Shown here: positions 1 to 7,848 of the stretch, piece after piece
How positions within the stretch are numbered: position 1 is the stretch's first letter
Layout: every line of letters begins with the position of its first letter
Source: a virus
Reading direction: 5' to 3' (one strand)
Virus record (IMG/VR): IMGVR_UViG_3300043772_001164
Location: 1-23,701 of that record
DNA: 23,701 nucleotides
Made by a program: the position numbers and the translations under genes
The notes under the pieces: model-generated
What the model saw: only the letters and a program-made list of their open reading frames with translations
Databases searched by the model: none
Told to the model about the DNA's origin: nothing

Positions 1-23
1 CATATTGTGTTATACAATTTGTG

Positions 24-32
24 TAATTTTGT
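24..32 (+). promoter_or_regulatory. Bacteroidota -7 promoter element abutting a start codon
   Basis: TAATTTTGT matches the Bacteroidota -7 consensus TAnnTTTGY. Only AAA separates it from the ATG at 36, so transcription should begin at or within a base or two of the start codon. A TTG at 5-7 could be the -33 element, although the spacing (16 nt) is a little short. The same 3-nt gap is seen before the genes starting at 21413 and 22022. It would give this plus-strand gene independent expression. Confidence 0.6.
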
Positions 33-35
33 AAA

Positions 36-545
36 ATGAGATTTATTTTACTATTCAGTATAATACCATTAGGTATAATTGCACAATATAATTATTGTGA
101 TAAGGATTTAGAAATAAAGCTCACAACGCAACCTAATTTAAGTTACAATTGGAATGTGGATGGATACATCACTACAGAACAGGATGCAACATTGAATATA
201 AATCGTATCGGAACGTTTCAAATCGTATTAGAAATTACTAATGAATTTGGCTGCACATCAATTGAAAAGAAAATAATACAAGCAGACGAATGCAAAGAAT
301 GGACTTACTACGCTCCAAATGCTTTTGTTCCGGATGGTGAAAATAAAACTTGGATACCAAAAGGAGAAAATATTACAATAGATTTAATTACCATTTACAC
401 ACGCGAAGGGCAAATAATATTTGAAGGTGTGTCAGAATGGGATGGTGGAAAGTATCCAGGTGGAGTTTACGTTTACACCTGTGATTACACCACTATTTTA
501 GGGACCAAGTACAGAGATTTAGGACGCGTAACTTTGGTGCGCTAA
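36..545 (+). CDS. Secreted protein with T9SS type-B sorting (CHU_C-like) domain
   Basis: This 169-aa protein has three visible parts. Residues 1-16 are a hydrophobic signal peptide ending ...GIIA before Q17. Residues 20-80 resemble a PKD-like beta domain ending in a typical EFGC turn. Residues 91-169 match the gliding-motility-associated C-terminal domain: APNAFVPDG (93-101), WDG (135-137), PGGVYVYTCDY (141-151) and a terminal GRVTLVR. In Bacteroidota that domain directs export through the type IX secretion system to the cell surface; T9SS exists in the host, not in phages. It is the only plus-strand gene in the window and converges on the holin-like gene, their stop codons overlapping. Its own -7 element lies 3 nt upstream. 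It could be a conversion or exclusion factor shown on the infected cell, or a virion component that borrows the fold. The domain call is firm; the function is inferred. Confidence 0.8.
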   Translation: MRFILLFSIIPLGIIAQYNYCDKDLEIKLTTQPNLSYNWNVDGYITTEQDATLNINRIGTFQIVLEITNEFGCTSIEKKIIQADECKEWTYYAPNAFVPDGENKTWIPKGENITIDLITIYTREGQIIFEGVSEWDGGKYPGGVYVYTCDYTTILGTKYRDLGRVTLVR

Positions 546-736
546 ATTCCCTTTTTACGTCTTGTATTCTTTTGCTTCCTTACCCATTCAATCAATTTTA
601 CACAAGCAAAAAACATTGCAATTGTAGCAGCAAAAAACTGAAATATTACAGTTAGTTCATGCAAGAATGAAAGTAGAAAACTAATAAACATTATTACCCA
701 ACCTGTAAAACCTGTTCCTTCGTTGTGCTGTTCCAT
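542..736 (-). CDS. Holin-like small membrane protein
   Basis: The 64-aa protein has two closely spaced hydrophobic segments (about residues 11-27 and 29-49) joined by a short HELT turn and a strongly basic tail (RKQKNTRRKKGI). That is the usual shape of a small phage holin, which would open the inner membrane to end the lytic cycle. It is the last gene of the minus-strand late operon, after the fibre gene, a common position for lysis genes. Its ATG overlaps the preceding stop as TAATG, indicating coupled translation. No endolysin lies in the window. There is no sequence motif that proves holin function, so the call rests on topology and position; another small phage membrane protein is possible. 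Confidence 0.55.
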   Translation of the reverse strand: MEQHNEGTGFTGWVIMFISFLLSFLHELTVIFQFFAATIAMFFACVKLIEWVRKQKNTRRKKGI

Positions 737-909
737 TATACTAAGTTTTGTATGTAGTCAACAGCATCAGTTGAATTGGTAAAAGTCAATTCATTAATAG
801 TATATTCCAAAACACTAATTAACAATATACCATTATTTGTTTGAAGATGTAAAGTTGTTTCATCAACAACCTCACAAAATTGTCCAGCAGTTACGTTTAT
901 ATTTATCAT
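736..909 (-). CDS. Small 57-aa protein between fibre and holin-like gene
   Basis: This short ORF fills the otherwise empty space between fibre and holin-like gene. Its ATG overlaps the fibre stop as ATGA (909-906) and its TAA overlaps the holin ATG as TAATG (738-734), so it is bracketed by coupling junctions on both sides. The protein begins MINITVTAGQF-like (MINI NVTAGQF) and continues with alternating hydrophobic residues suggesting a small beta-rich fold, ending DYIQNLV. It has one Cys and no signal peptide or membrane segment. I do not recognise the family. Candidates include a fibre accessory or lysis regulator. Its reality is supported by the junctions rather than by homology. Confidence 0.65.
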   Translation of the reverse strand: MININVTAGQFCEVVDETTLHLQTNNGILLISVLEYTINELTFTNSTDAVDYIQNLV

Positions 910-2507
910 TGCTTAGTAATTTGAAAGTAAGACATAACAGTTGAATCGCCAATTGCCGCGTTTTGAATTGCAAATATAATATATTGGTCAACTGTCCAAT
1001 CAATATTAGAATTTGTTAATGCAGCAGTTGATGTTTGCGGTTCTTGAAAAAGTCCGGAAGTAATCGCGCTGTTATTTTGCGTAACTGTTGCTGATTTAAT
1101 TACAGAATTTTTTTCTATACCGAAATTAATTTGTGCGTTTGCTGCTGATTGACTTGTTGAAATCAATGTTGCTGCTGGCACTGTTAATGAATCGGCAGTA
1201 TTGATATAAATTCTAATCGTTGTTAAGCCCGCTGTTCCTGTCTTGCTTATTCTTGCTCTAATTTGGATTATATCTCCAACGGCAAAAGTATTTGCAGGCA
1301 CTAATTGACCGAAAACTTTTGTGTTTAACAATGTTCCAGTTACCGCAGAAGTATCAATTACACTCTTATAAGTTGATCCTCCTCCTCCTAAACTATTTAT
1401 CTGTGTTTGAATTGAACTTGTAACACCTTTTACATAACTTAATTCAGTAAGACTTGGATAAGTGGCAACAGGCAAAGAAGCAATTACCCTAGCCGCTGTA
1501 AAATATGCAATTTCGTTAACCGTTCCACTTCCTGTTATTGCGTCAACTGGTGTACCATCCAAGTTTAAAACCCACGAAGTGTAAGTTCCGCTTCCAGTAT
1601 GATTTTTAATATCCACAACAAGCGCACCCGTTGCAGAATTGTAGCTTGTTACTTCACCGTGCATGTGGTTTGAAGGATCATACACAACAAGTATTTCTTG
1701 TAATGGAATATAAGCTAAATTTGTGTCAACAGTAAAGTTTTTTGTTCCGTTACTTACGCTGTTTGATGTTGTTGAACTTGTTTTATACCTATCCGCTAAT
1801 GAATTAATGATAGGATTTGAAGGATCAGTATTGTCAACATTTACATTTGTTCCTGAAATAACAGATTCTACAATTGTTGCTGGAATTGTTGGCTTATTTA
1901 AAATTTCTTGAGGACCACTAACCGCGTCCCAATCGGCATTGTGTACAAGTTCCCAAACTGCAACACCTTCTGTAGCACTTAAACATAAATATTCGTATCC
2001 AGTATTTAACAGTCTGTATCTGCTTCCAATTAAATAACCTTTAGTTCTATCAAAAGTAGCATCTGGAACCAGGCCATTAATTGAATTTGCATAAACAACT
2101 CCGTCTGGTAAACCTGTACTTAAAGGAAAATAATATTGTACTCCATTTTCCCATTCTTGTTCATAACCAACACTACATTCTTGGGAAATTCCACCACCAA
2201 AACCATTGTCAAGTGTTCCGTTTTTTAACTTTGAACCGCTGTTAAATATAACTGCGCTTTCATCTAAATTAATATCATTGGTTGTTGTATTTCCTTCGTC
2301 TGTTACTTCTTGTAAATCTGGTGTAATAATTTCACCAATTACAACATCTACAATTTTTTGTACACTTGTTCTTTTAGAAGTCCCAGCAGCCCCATCCGTT
2401 GTATCGCTTACATCTACTGTATGCAATAAATCATTTAAGGCAACAGCCCCACTTTGTATGGGAATTGCGGGATCAGTTAATTTTCTAAATGTATCTGGAA
2501 CAGCCAT
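906..2507 (-). CDS. Tail fibre / receptor-binding type protein
   Basis: The 533-aa protein is rich in Ser, Thr, Asn and Gly, has low charge, and contains the segment WDAVSGPQEILNKPTIP (about residues 194-210), a motif common in tail fibres of Gram-negative phages. A SLGGGGS hinge (about 369-376) separates a C-terminal domain of roughly 155 residues that begins with YKSVIDTSAVTG and looks like a compact beta-sandwich head. The N-terminal end (MAVPDTFRKLTDPAIP) would be the virion-attachment part. It follows the head-tail completion genes and precedes the lysis-type genes. The likely job is adsorption to the host surface. Which C-terminal residues contact the receptor cannot be told from sequence alone. 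Confidence 0.72.
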   Translation of the reverse strand: MAVPDTFRKLTDPAIPIQSGAVALNDLLHTVDVSDTTDGAAGTSKRTSVQKIVDVVIGEIITPDLQEVTDEGNTTTNDINLDESAVIFNSGSKLKNGTLDNGFGGGISQECSVGYEQEWENGVQYYFPLSTGLPDGVVYANSINGLVPDATFDRTKGYLIGSRYRLLNTGYEYLCLSATEGVAVWELVHNADWDAVSGPQEILNKPTIPATIVESVISGTNVNVDNTDPSNPIINSLADRYKTSSTTSNSVSNGTKNFTVDTNLAYIPLQEILVVYDPSNHMHGEVTSYNSATGALVVDIKNHTGSGTYTSWVLNLDGTPVDAITGSGTVNEIAYFTAARVIASLPVATYPSLTELSYVKGVTSSIQTQINSLGGGGSTYKSVIDTSAVTGTLLNTKVFGQLVPANTFAVGDIIQIRARISKTGTAGLTTIRIYINTADSLTVPAATLISTSQSAANAQINFGIEKNSVIKSATVTQNNSAITSGLFQEPQTSTAALTNSNIDWTVDQYIIFAIQNAAIGDSTVMSYFQITKQ

Positions 2508-2510
2508 AAT

Positions 2511-3050
2511 TTATATTGTTGCGCACACATCCGGTATGCAGTTAATATTTGATTTTAAAATTACATCAATTTTGATTGCAATAATCGCATATTCAAAACT
2601 TTTAGGCACTTCTTTTGGAGCTTCACCGTAACCCTTTACAGTCATCTTTGCAGCGCGGGAAGTTGTTGCTGTTCTCAATTCAAAATCACTCCCATCAAAT
2701 ATTAAAGATCTCAATATTCTTTGGTAAATTTCAAATTCAGCACCAAAACTATCACATGCAAGTTCTGACTTCTTTCTTGCTACAATTAAATCAAATGAAA
2801 AGGTGTTTGTATAAAGTTCGCCACCGCCTTTTAATTCGTCATCTTCAGACGTTGCAGAAATAGATCTTAATATCCAGTAAGAAACACCTTTGTAATTATC
2901 TATGTTATTCATTGGTGTAGCTTGCCCATCTTTAGTATAACCCACATAAGCACCATTGCTAAGTGTGGCCAAATTAAAGGTGCGCTCTAATAAACCACTT
3001 GTGGCAATCTTACTATTTCCGTACTCTATAATTGATTTAAGCAGTTCCAT
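2511..3050 (-). CDS. Probable tail terminator / neck protein
   Basis: The 179-aa product has a beta-rich centre with the pattern YTNTFSFDLIVARKKSEL and an N-terminal helix, resembling the size and shape of tail terminator (gpU-like) or minor neck proteins. It follows the 180-aa completion-like gene with a 14-nt overlap and is followed by the fibre after only 3 nt. Placement after the capsid and a completion-like gene is where siphoviruses usually encode head-tail joining proteins. No catalytic motif is present. I do not recognise an exact family; a different small tail protein remains possible. Confidence 0.45.
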   Translation of the reverse strand: MELLKSIIEYGNSKIATSGLLERTFNLATLSNGAYVGYTKDGQATPMNNIDNYKGVSYWILRSISATSEDDELKGGGELYTNTFSFDLIVARKKSELACDSFGAEFEIYQRILRSLIFDGSDFELRTATTSRAAKMTVKGYGEAPKEVPKSFEYAIIAIKIDVILKSNINCIPDVCATI

Positions 3051-3579
3051 TTACCGTGTCTTGTGTTAATTTATTGATTTCGAATTGTAACACTTTTGCA
3101 AATAATGCGCGTTCATCTTTATTTACTCCAAATGTACGCCCGTATTTTTTATTCAATCCTTTTACCTTTCCAAAGTTCTCAGGCTTTTTTAATGTTAGTG
3201 CAATCTTAAAATTACCTCCAAAACTTACAAGTGGTGAATTGAAATCCTTAAATAATATTCCATTTAATTCGTAGTTAGGACGGGAAACTTGCGCTTTAAC
3301 ATCTGCCCATCCGCCTTTGAAATATCTTGTTTTAATTGGTGTTCCACGTTTACCAACAGCACTACCCGCATTTCTTGGTAAGGTTAATGGTTCCACCCAA
3401 ATTTCTTTTTTTGAATAATCACCTGAAGAAGCTTTGTTACCTGCAATGTTTTCTAAATTTTCAAATATTCTTGCACTCATTGCATCTTGTGTTGACAATG
3501 CAGCCGTTACCAAAGCATCATTAAAACGTGCATCGTCTGCAAGCTTCAACAACCTTTTATTTAGCTCATCAATTGTCAT
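3037..3579 (-). CDS. Probable head-tail / tail completion protein
   Basis: The ORF could extend to 3615, but the ATG at 3579 forms an ATGA overlap with the upstream stop (3579-3576) and is preferred, giving 180 aa beginning MTIDELNKRLLKLADDARF. An N-terminal helix is followed by a basic, Gly-rich central part (PRNAGSAVGKRGTPIKTRYF) and a C-terminal helix (ERALFAKVLQFEINKL). The general size, basic character and position match HK97 gp10-like completion proteins that close the tail end joining the head, but no diagnostic motif is seen. Treat as a positional call. Confidence 0.45.
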   Translation of the reverse strand: MTIDELNKRLLKLADDARFNDALVTAALSTQDAMSARIFENLENIAGNKASSGDYSKKEIWVEPLTLPRNAGSAVGKRGTPIKTRYFKGGWADVKAQVSRPNYELNGILFKDFNSPLVSFGGNFKIALTLKKPENFGKVKGLNKKYGRTFGVNKDERALFAKVLQFEINKLTQDTVNGTA

Positions 3580-4574
3580 GGTAATTGTACAGTATAACGT
3601 AAGTTTTCTTTGCAAACAAAACAGTCATCCCCTTGTGGTAATCTCATATTTTGTAAAACATTTCCCAAAGCTTCATTATACTTTTGTATGAAGAAATCGT
3701 ATTGAGATTTTAAGTTTTCTTCGCGTTCAACACTATTGTTTACCCTTTCGTTTGGTGCAAAATGGATTGCATATTCTGTAATTTCAGCACCTAATTTATA
3801 AAGTAATGGCAATGCTGTAATTTGACTAATTGAGCAAAGCCATGAATAATAATTGCAAGAAACATTGTAGTTAAGTTCAACACCTGAAGTATGACCAAGG
3901 TTAACAAGTGGTCCCAAGTCAGAACCATTAATTGAAAATTTAACACCAACAACATCTGTATAATTTCCGCATGAAACAAATGAAGGTGGACAATTCCCAC
4001 CACATGTTGAACGGTTAATCAATGTGCGCTTTGCAGCAACAATTGATTCGTAACCAATAACAATGTCAATGTCCCTTCCAAGTGATGTGATAACTTGATT
4101 TAATACGCTCCAATCGTTAGCAGTTACCGTAACATCTGCAATTAATGCTTTTGTTTGGTAGTTAAATATTTTTAAAGGGATTGTTCCCGTTGTAATCAAA
4201 TTTAATTTTATATCTCTTAATGCAAGTGCAATGTAAGAAGGAGTATCTTGTTTTATTCTTACCCCTACCCATGTACTAGCACCAATTGCAGCAACAGTTT
4301 GTGTAGGATCAGGAAAATAACCAACAGCAACATTTGAAAGTAATGTGTTTCCCTTAATTCTTTTTGATAAAAAAGTTAGCATTTCAGAAGCCATTGCTTC
4401 ACCTGCAAACTCCAACTTTTCATTAAATAAGTCAAGACCAGTTTTGTAATTGCTTCCCGCATACTGGTCAAGTAATTTCAAATTAATACCTAATTGATTA
4501 ATGAATAATTTATAACTCACATTTTCCGTGCAAGCTTCTTTTATTCCTATAACATTTGAAAAACAATTAGGCAT
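3576..4574 (-). CDS. Structural protein after the capsid gene, Cys-rich
   Basis: The 332-aa protein starts MPNCFSNVIGIKEAC and carries further Cys at C191, C195 and C202 (in CGGNCPPSFVSC) and a near-terminal CFVC (318-321). N-terminal helices precede a beta-rich middle (about residues 80-260). Directly after the capsid gene and before completion-like genes, it is probably a second head, head-tail connector or decoration protein. Its leader (4575-4653) holds a GC-rich hairpin. I do not recognise the family. The paired Cys could bind metal or form disulfides in the extracellular virion, which is inference. Confidence 0.5.
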   Translation of the reverse strand: MPNCFSNVIGIKEACTENVSYKLFINQLGINLKLLDQYAGSNYKTGLDLFNEKLEFAGEAMASEMLTFLSKRIKGNTLLSNVAVGYFPDPTQTVAAIGASTWVGVRIKQDTPSYIALALRDIKLNLITTGTIPLKIFNYQTKALIADVTVTANDWSVLNQVITSLGRDIDIVIGYESIVAAKRTLINRSTCGGNCPPSFVSCGNYTDVVGVKFSINGSDLGPLVNLGHTSGVELNYNVSCNYYSWLCSISQITALPLLYKLGAEITEYAIHFAPNERVNNSVEREENLKSQYDFFIQKYNEALGNVLQNMRLPQGDDCFVCKENLRYTVQLP

Positions 4575-4602
4575 GTGTTTAAGTTTTAAATTTTGGAATG
4601 TT

Positions 4603-4629
4603 GCCCCAAGATCTACACGAGAACGGGGC
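4603..4629 (-). other. GC-rich hairpin in leader of the 332-aa structural gene
   Basis: On the minus strand GCCCC (4629-4625) can pair with GGGGC (4607-4603) across a 17-nt loop. No T-run follows, so it is not a standard terminator. It sits between the capsid stop (4654) and the next ATG (4574). A weak -7-like TACTTTTG lies at 4638-4645, with G instead of Y after it and no TTG at normal spacing. The hairpin could mark an mRNA processing or stability element separating capsid mRNA from the next gene. Confidence 0.35.
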
Positions 4630-4653
4630 TAACAAACCAAAAGTATTAATAAA

Positions 4654-5712
4654 TTATGCGTTTTTTACTTCAATTTCATTCAAGTAATTTACTCCGTAGA
4701 AGTCATCACCAACATAGAACATATTGTCCGGTAAAGTAATGATTTGCGTCTGAGCAGTAACAGAAATTGAAAGTTCACCTGGACAGTCATCCTTGAACAA
4801 GATGTCAACAGGAACACCCGCGCGTGTGAATGCACCTAATCTAACATAGTTAGAACCTTGGATTGCTGCAGGAGGGAAACCATCTTTCCAACCAGCTAAC
4901 TGGTAAGATAACAATTGAACCGCACCTGGTTGAGTAACGATAGCTTTGTTTGGAGAACCTAAAGCAGAAGCAATACGCTTGTCATAAGCGAAAGCAGTAC
5001 CAAACATTCTTAATAATTCTTGAATGTTCAATCCGCTGTTAGTGCAGCAACCCGCCATTGCACGTTGGAATGCAGAATTGAAAGCAGGTCCACCAAAAGC
5101 AACTTCATTACCTGAGTAATTAGACATTGCAGTAGCTTGCTTTAATGTTTGTAACCATCCTGTTTGTTCACCTGTATTGAAACGTGTTGGAAGTTCAAGA
5201 ACATTAGAAGCAATTACACCTTCAGGATTTCCAGCTGTGTAGTAAGCTTCTGCAGAAGTTGAAAAGCTACCAATCAATGAAGCTACTTCTGTTGCAGATT
5301 GTGTTGCTACAGCTCTATCAATTACATCTAAATGCAAAGCTAATTTCTGATTCAATAACGCTGCATTGTTTGTGCAATATTCAGCAATATCTTCAGGGGA
5401 TAATGTTTCACCAGAAGTAATTGCAGGGTTAGTGATTTCGTACTCTTTTGTATTGTCACCAATAGCATCAAAAGGACCGCAAGCACCTTGCTCAGTTACT
5501 TGTGATTCTGGTAAACGTGGGAAGAAAGAAAGTTTAACTGTTCTTTTTTTTCCACCACCTGGAGCAACAAGTTGTGTAATTGCACGTGTGTTAACAGGAG
5601 AGTTTATGAACTCTAAAAATGGAAGCATCTCAGGTGCTTGACCTAATCCAAAAGCTTCAGAAAGTCCGGTTTGAATAGCGGGACATGCGCTATATATCGA
5701 GTTTAAAGACAT
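4654..5712 (-). CDS. Major capsid protein
   Basis: The 352-aa protein follows the scaffold gene and has its own promoter and terminator-insulated leader, as expected for the most abundant head protein. It has the composition of an HK97-fold capsid protein: an N-terminal arm (MSLNSIYSACPAIQTGLSEAF), a loop region rich in Gly and Lys (VAPGGGKKRTVKLSFF, about residues 48-63), a long helical spine segment (LSPEDIAEYCTNNAALLNQKLALHLDVIDRAV) and a mixed A-domain ending in beta strands. A CC pair occurs in MAGCCTNSG. By eye its codons look less AT-rich than in neighbouring genes, fitting high expression. No protease is encoded next to it, and the N-terminal arm gives no clear cleavage signal. Confidence 0.72.
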   Translation of the reverse strand: MSLNSIYSACPAIQTGLSEAFGLGQAPEMLPFLEFINSPVNTRAITQLVAPGGGKKRTVKLSFFPRLPESQVTEQGACGPFDAIGDNTKEYEITNPAITSGETLSPEDIAEYCTNNAALLNQKLALHLDVIDRAVATQSATEVASLIGSFSTSAEAYYTAGNPEGVIASNVLELPTRFNTGEQTGWLQTLKQATAMSNYSGNEVAFGGPAFNSAFQRAMAGCCTNSGLNIQELLRMFGTAFAYDKRIASALGSPNKAIVTQPGAVQLLSYQLAGWKDGFPPAAIQGSNYVRLGAFTRAGVPVDILFKDDCPGELSISVTAQTQIITLPDNMFYVGDDFYGVNYLNEIEVKNA

Positions 5713-5779
5713 TGTTTTATGTATTTATGATTTATGTTCTGTATAATGGTCGAACAAATCACCACAGGTTACATCTACA

Positions 5780-5800
5780 ATGCTGATGTTAAGCACAAGT
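5780..5800 (-). promoter_or_regulatory. Bipartite leader motif shared with the probable tail tube gene
   Basis: Read on the minus strand, ACTTGTGC (5800-5793) is followed after 7 nt by CAGCAT (5785-5780). The same two words, 10 nt apart, occur at 11925-11902 in the leader of the probable tail tube gene. In both cases the first word starts about 10-12 nt after the predicted transcription start. GUGC and GCAU could pair to form a short stem. It may be a translation or mRNA-stability element for abundant virion proteins; chance remains possible with only two copies. Confidence 0.35.
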
Positions 5801-5812
5801 GCCAATAATTTT

Positions 5813-5846
5813 ACAAATATAAATAAAATAAATAAAAAAGCCACAA
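5813..5846 (-). promoter_or_regulatory. Promoter of the major capsid operon
   Basis: TATATTTGT (5821-5813) matches the Bacteroidota -7 element, with a TTG (5846-5844) 22 nt upstream as -33 element. That TTG lies in the 3' arm of the terminator hairpin that ends the scaffold operon, so terminator and promoter share DNA. Predicted transcription start is near 5810, giving a leader of about 100 nt before the capsid ATG at 5712. Confidence 0.6.
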
Positions 5847-5865
5847 GAAACTTAATCCTTGTGGC
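5834..5865 (-). terminator. Rho-independent terminator after the scaffold gene
   Basis: On the minus strand an 8-bp perfect stem, GCCACAAG (5865-5858) with CTTGTGGC (5847-5840), encloses a 10-nt loop and is followed by TTTTTT (5839-5834). It lies 23 nt past the scaffold stop and would separate scaffold from capsid transcription. Confidence 0.85.
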
Positions 5866-5887
5866 TAAACTTAAAACTATAATTAAA

Positions 5888-6721
5888 TTAAAACTTACCA
5901 GACATTAATCTTGCACGTTCCGAAACAATACTTGGTGTTGGTATCCCTTGTGGTTCTTGTTTGTGTTCTATTTTCTTTGGTGCTTCTTTACCGTCGTGAG
6001 GTGACAAAGATATTAGCTTATTTGCAGCAGCTTCCATTTCAAACAATTCTCCAAAGTCAGCAAATCCCGCTTTTTTCTTTGATTGAATTCTTGCATTTGT
6101 AGCTAAGTCAACAACAAAAGGTTTTTCTTCTTCGTCCAATTCAATTTTATACTTTGAATTAAGATGTGCATTGAATCCAACCAATGTTAATTGGTCAAGA
6201 TCTGATCTTAACTTAATTTCTTTGATTGCTTCTTTTTTGTATTCGTTAATCTTGGAATTACGTTTTTCAGTCTTAACATTTAAATCCAATTCTTCATATT
6301 GCTTTTGCAAAGATGTAACAAGCCCCGTTGTTTCTTCTAACTTTTTCTTTTGGCTTTCATACTTCTTTTCCCATGCTTTCACAGCCTCGTCACCACCTCC
6401 ACTTGTAGATTTAATTTCTTCAAACTTGTTCTTGACTTTTGCGCTTCCAATCTTTAAAATTTCTTCTAACTTTTTCCCCTTTATTTCTTCAGGTTCAAAC
6501 TCTACTCCAATTCCTTTGTATTCGCGTATCGCTTCAGTCTGCAAACTTCCAAGTCTTGAACCAACTACTTTTGAAATAATTGCTTCGTCTTTTATTGCTT
6601 CGCTTTTACGGATGAAATCATTACCAAATAAATCTTTGGCAGCATCAATAGTTTCTGTTGTTTCGGGATCTATTCCCATGAACTTTATAAGTTCAATTGC
6701 TTCTTCTGGTTTTATAGGCAT
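5888..6721 (-). CDS. Capsid scaffolding protein
   Basis: The 277-aa product is almost entirely helical and highly charged, with a Lys/Glu-rich coiled-coil stretch around residues 115-175 (EAVKAWEKKYESQKKKLEE and following). It lies immediately before the major capsid gene, the usual place for a scaffold that guides procapsid assembly and leaves before DNA packaging. The C-terminal tail (PSIVSERARLMSGKF) is basic, as is typical for the capsid-contacting end of scaffolds. No Ser-His-Asp protease domain is seen. It follows the 71-aa gene by 12 nt and ends at a strong terminator, so scaffold output is controlled apart from capsid output. Confidence 0.75.
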   Translation of the reverse strand: MPIKPEEAIELIKFMGIDPETTETIDAAKDLFGNDFIRKSEAIKDEAIISKVVGSRLGSLQTEAIREYKGIGVEFEPEEIKGKKLEEILKIGSAKVKNKFEEIKSTSGGGDEAVKAWEKKYESQKKKLEETTGLVTSLQKQYEELDLNVKTEKRNSKINEYKKEAIKEIKLRSDLDQLTLVGFNAHLNSKYKIELDEEEKPFVVDLATNARIQSKKKAGFADFGELFEMEAAANKLISLSPHDGKEAPKKIEHKQEPQGIPTPSIVSERARLMSGKF

Positions 6722-6733
6722 GGTTTGTATATT

Positions 6734-6949
6734 TTAAATTGGTAATTTTTCAAATTCTTCAAGTAATCCTGAAGCATCTTCTACAATTGTGGTTTTTGCG
6801 GGTTTTGCGGGTTTTAATTTTGTTACTGGTGGTGTTTCCACTTCTTCAACTTTTACCCAGTCAGTTCTTTTGAATGCAATTGAATTAAACAATCTTTCGG
6901 GAACGTTTCTAAACTTATGCCCGTTGGTGCATTTAATAAATTTTTCCAT
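6734..6949 (-). CDS. Small 71-aa protein before the scaffold
   Basis: The product begins MEKFIKCTNGHKFRNV, a single CxxGH-type segment too small to be a complete zinc finger, followed by a Lys/Pro-rich linker (KLKPAKPAKTT) and an acidic C-terminal helix (SGLLEEFEKLPI). It is the first gene after a good promoter (6970-7001) and is transcribed with the scaffold. I do not recognise the family. Position suggests a head-assembly accessory. The start is supported by the absence of alternatives and by placement about 18 nt after the predicted transcription start. Confidence 0.65.
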   Translation of the reverse strand: MEKFIKCTNGHKFRNVPERLFNSIAFKRTDWVKVEEVETPPVTKLKPAKPAKTTIVEDASGLLEEFEKLPI

Positions 6950-6969
6950 TGGTTATGTATTATTTGACT

Positions 6970-7001
6970 ACAAATTTATGGTTTATAATTACCATTTGCA
7001 A
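6970..7001 (-). promoter_or_regulatory. Promoter of the 71-aa/scaffold operon
   Basis: TAAATTTGT (6978-6970) matches TAnnTTTGY and a TTG (7001-6999) lies exactly 20 nt upstream. The element overlaps the end of the MuF-type gene: its first three bases are that gene's TAA stop codon. Predicted transcription start is near 6967. Confidence 0.6.
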
Positions 7002-7848
7002 TATTTCTTTGAATTACGGTATCCGGTACAACAGCAATGGACACCATGTTAAGTGAATGTCTGCAATTCCAACCGCCCCTAAAATTGAAAATTGTACTTG
7101 AATTGGTCCCTTCAATTTCACCCGCCCAAGATTCTTTTGCCCATGCTTCAACTTCTTTTCTGTGAAAGAATTTCCCCGCGCGTTCTTTGCAAAACGGTCT
7201 TGTTGTATCAATTGTCCCCCCCGCATAACGGAACCATTGCGCGTCCACTTGGTCAGCAACCGCCTTTGAATAAGAAGCATCTGCTACAGCTAATGCAGTA
7301 CCCGAATTGGTGCGAATGTTAGCCATTAAACGCCCGTCCGCATCCTTTGTACCAAGTATAAATGTCTTTAACTGCTTACGTGTTTCAAGTAAACTATTAC
7401 CCGCACTAACGTTAGCCGTTAGCAATTCAACAAATGGTTGTGTTAATCTTGTGGCTAATCCTTCACCAATTAAAGTTGAAACAGCATTATCCTTAGAAAT
7501 TTGAAGTAAATCTTTCTGTACTTGGTTAGGTTTAAATCCTTTTTCAATTTGCTTTGCTAACCTATCAGATATAATTGCAGATTCATCAAATGAACTAATA
7601 AAAGCTTTCATTGCTTCTTGAAAGTCAGTATTATTTATTGACTTTTTTAGAATATCAATTATCTTGTATAGCTGACTTACATTCTTACGATTGACAAGTA
7701 TTTTGCCATCTTGCGTTTCAAACTTGTCTATTCCTTCAAGAACAGATTCCCATATATACAGCTCAGATTTTTTGGCAGCATTCGCCAAATCTTCTGGGGC
7801 CGTTTCCAGAATGTCAATCTTTGCTTTTACAAGTTCATCAATTGTCAT
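6976..7848 (-). CDS. MuF-type minor head protein
   Basis: The 290-aa protein has a helical N-terminal two thirds and a C-terminal MuF-like domain with the family's conserved motifs DTTRPFCKERAGKFF (about residues 214-228), EVEAW (232-236) and GGWNCRHSL (258-266). MuF proteins are few-copy head proteins bound to the portal and thought to act in head assembly or to be carried with DNA. Its ATG overlaps the portal stop as ATGA (7848-7845), the classical portal-MuF pairing. No extra C-terminal toxin or peptidase domain is fused. The scaffold-operon promoter lies over its stop codon. Confidence 0.85.
   Translation of the reverse strand: MTIDELVKAKIDILETAPEDLANAAKKSELYIWESVLEGIDKFETQDGKILVNRKNVSQLYKIIDILKKSINNTDFQEAMKAFISSFDESAIISDRLAKQIEKGFKPNQVQKDLLQISKDNAVSTLIGEGLATRLTQPFVELLTANVSAGNSLLETRKQLKTFILGTKDADGRLMANIRTNSGTALAVADASYSKAVADQVDAQWFRYAGGTIDTTRPFCKERAGKFFHRKEVEAWAKESWAGEIEGTNSSTIFNFRGGWNCRHSLNMVSIAVVPDTVIQRNIANGNYKP

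Noticed and set aside
4603-4629. Terminator after the capsid gene
   Set aside because: The stem is only 5 bp with a 17-nt loop and no T-run follows.
6171-6737. 188-aa plus-strand ORF opposite the scaffold gene
   Set aside because: Composition (Ser, Phe, Leu) mirrors the Lys/Glu-rich scaffold codons; no start signal and the opposite frame is clearly coding.
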